64,000 bases of DNA, taken from positions 128,889,108 through 128,953,107 of the forward strand of contig NC_064824.1 of the NCBI RefSeq assembly GCF_024166365.1. The letters run 5' to 3'. The DNA is from Elephas maximus indicus (Eukaryota; Chordata; Mammalia; Proboscidea; Elephantidae). The stretch's first letter is position 1; every line of letters starts with the position of its first letter. A program made the position numbers and the translations under genes. Of this stretch, positions 56,259 to 64,000 are shown in pieces. Below the pieces are notes generated by a model. The model was not told the DNA's origin and did no database searches. It saw only the letters and a program-made list of their open reading frames with translations.

Positions 56259-56790
56259 TGTCTTAGGCTAGGTTCTCTAGAGAAGCAAAACCAGAAAAGT
56301 GTATAATTACGTATAGAGAGAAATTTATATCAAGAAAATGGCTCATGCAGTTGTAGAGGCTGGAATGTCCCAAGTCTGTGGGTCAGAAAAGAGGCTTCTC
56401 CTGGTTCACATAGCCGCAGGGGCTGGCAATCCCAAGATCAGCAGGTCAGAGAACAGGGCTCTTGCTCACAGGCTGCAAAGCCTGACAAATCCCAAGATTG
56501 GGAGGTAAGCTGCTAGATCAAGTCCCAAGAACTGGAGGTCAGATGAACAGGCGCCAGTTGCAGGATCCACAGCAAGCAAAGCCTTGCCAGAATGTCCATT
56601 TATATTCAATATATACCATATGCCCAAGAAAATTCTGTTTCAGCAGATTCCATAATGGAGGTGATCACATAACATCAAATCTCATCATGGAAGCGGTCAC
56701 ATCATTATATGACTGCCAATGTACATCATAACTGCCAAATCACTGAGAATCACGGCCCAGCCAAGTTGACACACAACCCTAATGATCACA
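56259..56790 (-). mobile_element. Solo ERVL-type LTR with exact duplication
   Basis: Minus strand. Plus-strand termini TGTCTTAGGCTAGG and AATGATCACA (TG...CA), 532 bp. CCATC on both sides (56254-56258 and 56791-56795), perfect. Words GGTTCTCTAGAGAAGC and CCAGCCAAGTTGACAC are typical of the ERVL LTR relatives of MLT2. Confidence 0.9.
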
Positions 56791-56894
56791 CCATCTTCCT
56801 CATATCAGTAAAAGGCAAAACTACCCATTTAGTGGACAAGAGGTAAGGGGTAAGGAGTAAAAGGAGTCTTTATTATTTCCTCTCCCTCTCTTAT

Positions 56895-57004
56895 TCTTGA
56901 TGTTGTTGTGTACCCTTGAGCCAATCCCGACTTACAGCAATCCTATATGACATAGGATTCGAACCATTAAAATTTCAGTTAGCAGCCAAGTTGCCAGGCC
57001 TCAT
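56895..57004 (-). mobile_element. AfroSINE, partial
   Basis: Minus strand: GTTGTTGTGTACCCTTGAG to TCAGTTAGCAGCCAAG on the plus strand, with the middle deleted. A T-run follows at 57005-57018. Confidence 0.75.
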
Positions 57005-57025
57005 TTTTTTTTTTTTTTACTTACT

Positions 57026-57037
57026 ATGTCCCTATCT
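57026..57037. repeat. Target-site duplication, left copy (12 bp)
   Basis: ATGTCCCTATCT recurs exactly at 60194-60205 at the other end of the RTE element. Confidence 0.9.
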
Positions 57038-60000
57038 TCCCCACATGTCTGTCAGTTTGTCGTACTGTGGTGGCTTCAGTGTGGCTGTGATGCTGGAAGC
57101 AATGCCACCGGTATTCAGATACCAGCAGGGTAACCCATGAACAACAGGTTTCAGCTGAGCTTCCAGGCTAAGATAGACAAGGAAGAAGGACCCGGCAGTC
57201 TACTTCTGAAAAACATTAGCCAGTAAAAAACCTTATGACTAGCAGCGGAACATTGCCTGATATAGTGCCAGAAGATGAACCCCAGGCTGAAAGGCACTCA
57301 AAAGGTGACTGGGGAAGAGCTACCTCCTCAAAGTAGAGTCTATCTTAATGACATGGATGGAGTCAAGCTTTTGGGGCCTGCATTTACTGATGTGGCACAA
57401 TTCTAAATGAGAAGGAACAGCTGCAAACATCCATTAATAATCAGAACACGGAATGTACGAAGTAAGAATCTAGGAAAACTGGAAATCCTCAAAATGACAT
57501 AGGGCACATAAAAACCAATATTCTAGGCATTAGTGAGCTGAAATGGACTGGTATTGGCCATTCTGAACTGGACAACTATACAGTCCACTGTGCCGGGAAG
57601 GACAACTTGAAGTGGAATGGTGTTGCATTCATCATCAGAGAGAACATTTCGAGATCTATCCTGAAGTACAATGCTGTCAGTGATAGGATAATATCCATAT
57701 GCCTACAAGGAAGACAAGTTAATACATCTATTATCCAATCACTAAGGCCAAAAATGAAGAAACTGAAGATTTTCATCAGTTTCTGCAGTCTGAAATTGAT
57801 TGAACATGCAATCAAGATGCAATGATAATTACTGGTAATTCGAATTAAAAGTTGGAAACAAAGAAGAAGGATCAGTAGTTGGAAAATATGGCCTTGGTGA
57901 TAGAAACAGTGCTGAACGTTGAATGATAGAATTTTGCAAGATCAATGACTTCTTCATTGCAATACATTTTTCACCAACATAAATGGCAACTATACACATG
58001 GACCTCGTGAAATGGAATACACAGGAATCAAATCTACTATATCTGTGAAAGGAGACCATGGAAAAGCTTAATATCATCAGTCAGAACAAGGCCGGGAGCC
58101 AACTGTGGAACAGGCCATTAATTTCTCATATGCAAGTTCGAGTTGAAACTGAAGAAAAACAGAGCAAGTCCACGAGAACCAAAGTATGACCTTGAGTATA
58201 CCCCACCTCATTTTAGAAACCATCTCAAGAAAAGATTTGACAAAGAGCAGACAAGTTGTGGAATGACATCAAGAACATTATTCATGAGGAAAGCAAGAAG
58301 TCATTGAAAAGACCAAGGTCGGTATCAGAGGAGACTCTGAAACTTGCTCTTGAACATCAAGCAGCTAAAGCAAAAGGAAGAAATGATGAAGTAAAAGAAC
58401 TGAACAGAAGATTTCAAAGGGTGGCTTGAGAAGACAAAGTATTATAATTACATGTGCAAAGAGTTGGAGATAGAAAACCAAAAGGGAAGAACATACTCGA
58501 TGTTTCTCAAGCTGAAAGAACTGAAGGAAAAATTCGAGCCTCTAGTTGCGATAGTGAAGGATTCTATAGGGAAAATATTAAACAAGGCAGGAAGCATCAA
58601 AAGAAAATGGAAGGAACACACAGAATCATTATACCAAAAAGAATTAGTTGACTCTCAACCATTTCAAGAGGTAGTATATGATCAGGAACCAATGGTGCTG
58701 AAGGAAAAAGTCCAAGCTGCACTGAAAGCATCGGTGAAAAACAAGGCTCCAGGAATTGATGGAATATCAATTAAGATGTTTCAACAAACTGATGCAATGC
58801 TAGACGTGCTTACTTGTCTATGCCAAGAAATATGGAAGACAGCTTCCTGGCCAACTGATTGGAAGAGATCCATATGTATGCCTATTCCCAAGAAAGGTGA
58901 TCCAACCAAATGGGGAAATTATTGAACAATATCATTAATATCACATGCAAACAAAATTTTGCTGAAGGTCATTAAAAAATGGCTACTGCAGTATATCAAC
59001 AGGGAACTACCAGCAATTCAGGGTGGATTCAGAAGAGGACATGGAACCAGAGATATCATTGCTGATGTCAGATGGATCCTGGCTGAAAGCAGAGAATGCC
59101 AGCAGAATGTTTACCTGTGTTATATTGACTATGCCAAGGAATTCGACTGTGGACTATAACAAGTTATGGATAATATTGTGAAGAATGGGTATTCCAGAAC
59201 ACTTAATCGTGCTTATAAGGAACCTGTACATAGATCAAGAGTCAGCTGTTTTGACAGAACAAGAGGATATCGAGTGGTTTAAAGTCAGAAAAAGTGCATC
59301 AGGGTTGTGTCATTTCAAAATACCTGTTCAATCTGTATGCTGAGTAAATAATAAAAGAAGCTGGAAAATATGAAGAAGAACGGGACATCAGGATTGGAGG
59401 AAGACTCATAAATGACCTGTGTTATGCAGATGATAAAACCTTACTTGCTGAAAATGAAGAGCACTTGAAGCACTTACCGATGAAGATCAAAGACCACAGC
59501 CTTCAGTATGGATTACACCTCAACATAAAGAAAACAAAAATCCTCACAACTGGACCAATGAGCAACATTGTGATAAATGGAGAAAAGACTGAAGTTGTCA
59601 AGGATTTCATTTTACTTGGATCCACAATCAACAGCCATGGAAGCAGCAGTCAAGAAATCAAAAGATGCATCGCATTGGGTAAATCTGCTGCAAAGGACCT
59701 CTTCAAAGTGTTGAAGAGCAAAGATGTCACCTTGAAGACTAAGGTGCGCCTGACCCAAGCCATGGTATTTTCAATCTCTTCCTATGCATATGAGAGCTGG
59801 ATGATATATAAGGAGGGCCAAAGAAGAACTGATGCCTTTGAATTGTGGTGTTGGTGAAGAATATTGAATATACCATGCACTGCCAAAAGAATGAACAATC
59901 CCGTCTTGGAAGAAGTACAACCAGAATGCTCCTTAGAAGCAAGGATGGCGAGACTGCGTCTCACATACTCTGGACATGTTGTCAGAAGGGGTCAGTTCCT

Positions 60001-60193
60001 GGAGAAGAACATCACACTCGGTAAAGTGCAAGGTCAGCAGAAAAGAGGAAGACTTTCAATGAGGTGGCTGCAACAATGGGCTCAAGTATAACAAGGATTG
60101 TAAGGATGGTGCAGGACCGGGCAGTGTTTCATTCTGTTGTGCACAGGGCCGCTTTGAGTCAGAACCTACTCAACAGCACGTAACAACAACAAC
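57038..60193 (+). mobile_element. Full-length RTE LINE with target duplication
   Basis: Plus-strand element from TCCCCACATGTCTGTCAG to the tail AACAACAACAAC, 3.16 kb, colinear with the copy at 9511. More mutated: many small deletions and stops. The exact 12-bp duplication gives both boundaries of this family. Confidence 0.95.
57408..60091 (+). pseudogene. RTE endonuclease-RT ORF (broken)
   Basis: Opening MRRNSCKHP-type residues at 57408 are followed by an early stop. 57607-57825 keeps the endonuclease stretch GVAFIIRENISRSILK. 58452-58925 has the RT thumb-side segments KNKAPGIDGISIKMFQ and SWPTDWKRSICMPIPKKGDPT. 58959-59159 has GFRRGHGTRDII and CYIDYAKEFD. YADD is at 59423-59434. 59465-59857 has LKHLPMKIKDHSLQ and GLHLNIKKTKIL. 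Frameshifts fall near 57825, 58430, 58925, 59150 and 59865. Inactive. Confidence 0.9.
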
Positions 60194-60205
60194 ATGTCCC
60201 TATCT

Positions 60206-60514
60206 AATCCATCACCAAGTCCCATCTACAAAAAAAAAATCTCAAATATTTCTATTTCTCACTATTTCTAAAGTCAGCACCTAACGCTAAGTCATCATCA
60301 TCTCTTACTGGGACTTTTGCAATAGATTTTTAACAAGTGTTCTGACTTTACTTTCTGCTCTTTTAGAGTTGGCTCTCTACAAGACAGAATAATCTTTTAC
60401 AAATGTAAATTGAATCATATTATTCTCCTGCCTAGAAAATGGTTTTCTTTACACTCTTAGGAATCCAAAGTCCTTACTTTGGGCTACAAGGCCTATATAG
60501 GGTCAGGGCCTTGA
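60206..60514. other. Unrecognised non-coding DNA
   Basis: No gene or repeat recognised. Confidence 0.4.
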
Positions 60515-60780
60515 CTTAGGTCTCTAGCGTTCCCTCAAAAGCTATCCCCTCTTTCTTACTGCTCTCCAGCCACAAGGCCTTTTTTCAGCTTCTTCAAATG
60601 AGAAATATGTTTTCTGGCTTAGAGTTGATGCTCACGCTGCTTTTTTGTTCCTGCAACATTATCCCTTCTCTTCTTTCAAGTAGCAGTTTAAAAGTTAATC
60701 TTATGTGAGGCCTCTTCTGACCTCTCTGTTCTCCTCCTAGCTAGAATAGGCCTTCCCTGATCCGTTCATCTTTATTCCAG
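60515..60780 (+). mobile_element. L2 LINE 3' region
   Basis: Decayed L2 order: CTGCTCTCCAGCCACAAGGCC, TTTTGTTCCTGCAACATT, GTGAGGCCTCTTCTGACC. Confidence 0.6.
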
Positions 60781-61329
60781 TATCTTGCTTCTTTCTTTTC
60801 CAACTCTCTCCATACTAAAATTATTTCTTGCATTTATTCACTTATTCACCAAATACTCATTAAATGCCTACTCTATGTCAGGCACTACTATAAGCACTTG
60901 GGTTAGAATTGTGAAAAATCCAGGCAAGACTAGAGCAGGGAGTGTCTTAATATTCATGTGCAACACAAATACTGAGGCTTGATGAGCTTCATTGGCCAAG
61001 ACCTGGCTTAGTCCCAGGTGTTCTTACTCCAAATCTATTTTAATTTTATTAAGTGTTTAGGAAATTAGAGGTTATCACAGCTCTTGGTAACAAAACATAC
61101 ACTAAGTAAACCCAAACTCTACTATATAACAGGCATTTTTTTTTTTTTTTTATTCTTTAGACCACCCATGAACCAGCCATCCTTATAGCCAAGATATACT
61201 CCCACTTTATGGAAGAGACCACCTCTCAATCTAGAATCTGAGAATGTCAGCTGCTCACTTTTTCAGCTGCCCTTGAACTAAGGCACAGACACATAACCTA
61301 GCCTCCTCAAATCAGATGTACCTTTCCTG
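60781..61329. other. Mostly unrecognised; old repeat core
   Basis: At 60832-60905 the words TTCACCAAATACTCATTAAATG and GTCAGGCACTACTATAAGC resemble a common ancient mammalian repeat core. A T-run lies at 61137-61151. No gene. Confidence 0.4.
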
Positions 61330-61680
61330 AACATTGAAACCTGAGATGGGGATGCAAGAAAACAGAGTACACAGCACCCATTGTGGGGAGGAGACAAAAG
61401 AGTCAGCATCCTGCTTCCAGGGGCAGAAGTGCCTGGCAATGCTCTTGATGGAACAGCCTGCCTTAGCTGTGTCCCATGGTGATGGAAGTAGTATCTCTAT
61501 ACGTCTAGTTCTGGGACATGATTTGAGGCATGATTCCTGGCTGCAAAGCCTCCAAGCCAGTTCTCTGGTCCTCTTGGAGACTCAGTGAGCCATCACCTAT
61601 TTCTTAATAAATGTCTTTACAATCTATATTAGCCAGAGTTCATTTCTGTTGCTTATCATTAATAACATTGACTGATAAAC
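61330..61680 (+). mobile_element. Possible LTR 3' end
   Basis: Plus strand ends AATAAATGTCTTTACAATC then GCCAGAGTTCATTTCTGTTG and AACATTGACTGATA, the form of a retroviral LTR R/U5 end. No family assigned. The 84-codon frame 61334-61588 is inside it. Confidence 0.35.
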
Positions 61681-61683
61681 CCA

Positions 61684-62080
61684 ATATATTAGTCTCCTAG
61701 GAATGCTGTAATTAATAGCACAAACTGGGTGGCTTACAAGAACAGAAGTTTATTGTCTCACAGTTCTGGAGTTCAAATCAATATGTTGACCAAGTCATGC
61801 TCCCTCCAGAGTCTCTAGGGGAAGATTCTTTCTCTCCTGTCCCAACTTCTGGTAGCCCCAGGCACTTGACTTTAGATGCATCTTTACATGGCCATCCCTC
61901 CTTCGTTGGTCTGTCTCTCTATGTCTCTTCTCCTCTTTCATAAGGACACAAATCAGATTGGATTAAGACCCAATCTACTTCAGTGTGACCTCTAGTTAAC
62001 TGATTGATAACATCTTCAAAGACCCTATTCCTAAACAAGGTCGTGTTCACAGGGACCAGGGGTTAGAATTCCAACATTTC
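61684..62080 (-). mobile_element. MLT1-like LTR
   Basis: The plus strand starts ATATATTAGTCTCCTAGG, then GGTGGCTTACAAGAACAG, CACAGTTCTGGAG, CATAAGGACACAAATCAG and GGGTTAGAATTCCAAC, the complement of an MLT1-type LTR. Confidence 0.85.
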
Positions 62081-62657
62081 TTTTTTCTATTGTCCTAAGT
62101 GATGGGATCATATTCTTACCAGGGATCGTATTTGACTGTGTAAACAGGTGTAAATCCTGAGATTAAACACATTTCAGAGCATTCATTCAACTCAGTAAAG
62201 GAAATGCTTTTGTCATGAGGACCTCCAACAAGCTTGTAGAAGAAAGGAATAAACATACCACAGAGACACCAAGTATTTTAATCTCACGGATCTTCTGCAG
62301 ATGTTTAATAAACCTTCCCTTCATTCCTTTTGTAATGTTGTGCTGGCAAGTATGTTACTTCTATGAGGAAAACTTTAGGCATGAAATGACTGAAATGACA
62401 ATGGGATTTTATGGCATCTTGACAAAATAACTGAAATTAACAGTTAAAGTATTTCGAAGTGAACAGTAATATCCAGTTACCCTCATGAATATCTGTTTCC
62501 TTAATCTTCCACCTTCAAAATGTAACTTTTAACGGTCTCTTTTTTACATATGGGTGTTAGTATTTAATCAGCTTAAGAGATTTCACTTCAGCCAGGAAAT
62601 GAACTTTTCCCTCGTGATGCTGTGAGGATTTTTATTAGAACTTGTATTTTCTGGAAT
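62081..62657. other. Unrecognised AT-rich DNA
   Basis: No gene or repeat recognised. Confidence 0.4.
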
Positions 62658-64000
62658 GTTTGTTGTCAGGTGCCATGGAGTTGATTTCGACTCATGTTGA
62701 CACTATGTGCAACAGAGGAAAACACTGTCTGGTCCTGCCCTATCCTCACAATCATTGCTATGTTTGAGCCCATTGTTGCAGCCACTGTGTCAATCCATCT
62801 CTTTGAGGGTCTTCTGCAATTTCACTGATCCTCTACTCTACCAAGCATGATGTCGTTCTTCAGGGACTGGTCCCTCCTGATAACACTCGCAAATTATGTC
62901 GAATAAACATTCTGGCTGTACCTCTTCCAAAACAGATTTGTTCCTTTTTCTTGCAGTTCATGGGATAGTCAATGCTCTTTACCAAGACCGGAATTCAAAG
63001 GCATCAATTCTTCTTCAGTCTTCCTTATTCGTTGCCCAGCTTTCACATGCATATATGAGGAAATTGAAAACACCACGGCTTGGGTCAGGTGTGCCTTAGA
63101 CCTTAAAGTGACACCTTTGCCATTTAACACTTTAAAGAGATCTTTTGCAGCAAATTTGCTCAATGCAATGTGCCTTTTGATTTCTTGACTGCTGTTTCCA
63201 TGGGTGTTGACTGTGGATGCAAGTAAAATGAAATCCTTGGCAATTTCAACCTTTTCTCCATTTACCATGATGTTGCTTACTGGTCCAGCTGTCAGAATTT
63301 TGGTTTCTTTATGTTGAGGTGCAATCCATAATGAAGTCTGTGGTCTTTGATCTTCCTCAGTAAGCGCTTCAAGCCCTCTTCACTTTCAGCAAGCAAGGTT
63401 GTGTCATCTGCATAACGCAGGTTGTTAGTGAGCCTTCCTCCAATCTTGATGCCATGCTCTTCTTCATATAGTCCAGTTTCTCAGATAATTCGCTCAGCAT
63501 ACAGATGTTTGTTCAGCATACAGTATAGTAAAAGGATACAATCCTGATGTACACCTTTCCTGACTTTAAACCATGCAGTATCCCCTTGTTGTGTTTGAAC
63601 TACTGCCTCTCGGTCTATGTATACTTTCCGCATGAGTACAATTAAAAGTTCTGGAATACCCATTCTTTTCAGTGTTAGCCATAATTTGTTTATAATCCAC
63701 ACAGCCCAATGCATTTGCATAGCCAATAAAACACAGGTAAACATCTTTCTGGTGTTCTCTGCCTTTAGCCAGGATCCATCTGACATAGACAATGATATCC
63801 CTCATTCCTTGTCCTCTTCTGAATTCAGCTTGAACTTCTGGCTCTTCTCAGTCAATGTATTGCTGCAACTGCTTTTGAATTATCTTCAGCAAAATTTTGC
63901 TTGCATGTGATAGTAATGATATCATTCAATAATTTCCATATTACCTTGAATCACCTTTCTTTGGAATGGTACAAATATGGATATATTCCAGTCAGTTGGC
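62658..64000 (-). mobile_element. RTE LINE, 3' part, continues past the window
   Basis: Minus-strand RTE with its tail at the left (TTGTTGTCAGGTGCC). The complement of YADD lies at about 63404-63415. Minus frames 62969-63268 (DFILLASTVNTHGNSS), 63481-63792 and 63566-63805 keep RT pieces. An extra insertion and stops break the frame. The last bases (ACCTTGAATCACC) are still in the RT coding region, so the element extends beyond 64000. Confidence 0.92.

Overview
This window reads as intergenic or intronic DNA from an afrotherian mammal, most likely an elephant or another paenungulate. The evidence is the repeat content. There are dozens of tRNA-derived AfroSINE copies on both strands, and many copies of an RTE (BovB-clade) LINE whose tail ends in CAACAAC. 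There are MaLR-type solo LTRs of a kind I know only from this group, and an L1 lineage different from the primate one. Older pan-eutherian repeats (MIR, L2, L1M, a MER20-like hAT element, MLT1-like LTRs) lie underneath. No confident host protein-coding gene, rRNA, tRNA or CRISPR array is visible. The only long intact reading frame is a 988-residue L1 ORF2 fragment.

Layout. 1-9.5 kb: AfroSINEs, RTE 3' ends, two solo LTRs and old L1M pieces, including an LTR inserted into an RTE copy at 8.16 kb. 9.5-12.7 kb: a nearly full-length but mutated RTE element. 13-24.6 kb: unclassified dispersed repeats, a solo LTR, many AfroSINEs (one nested inside another), a GA-rich tract, a candidate piggyBac-type element and MIRs. 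24.8-30.2 kb: a minus-strand compound of two L1 3' ends enclosed by a single target-site duplication. 31-45 kb: solo LTRs, RTE fragments, MLT1-like LTRs, a MER20-like element and two L1M 3' ends. 45.4-56.8 kb: MIRs, three copies of an L1-like 3' UTR lineage, an old L1 ORF2 fragment split by two AfroSINEs at one target site, ERVL-type LTRs and an L2 interrupted by a chimeric RTE/SINE insertion. 57.0-60.2 kb: a second full-length RTE with a clear duplication. 60.5-64 kb: L2, LTRs, and a minus-strand RTE copy that runs off the window end.

The elements form a working hierarchy. RTE encodes endonuclease and reverse transcriptase, and AfroSINE shares its 3' end with RTE, so it was probably copied by RTE enzymes. 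L1 supplied the other LINE activity. The LTRs are remnants of MaLR/ERVL retroelements left after LTR-LTR recombination. Nested insertions give a relative time order: L2, MIR and L1M first, then RTE, MaLR LTRs and AfroSINE, with the 26-30 kb L1 among the youngest because its reading frame is intact. Subfamily names are from memory of consensus features and were not checked against a database.
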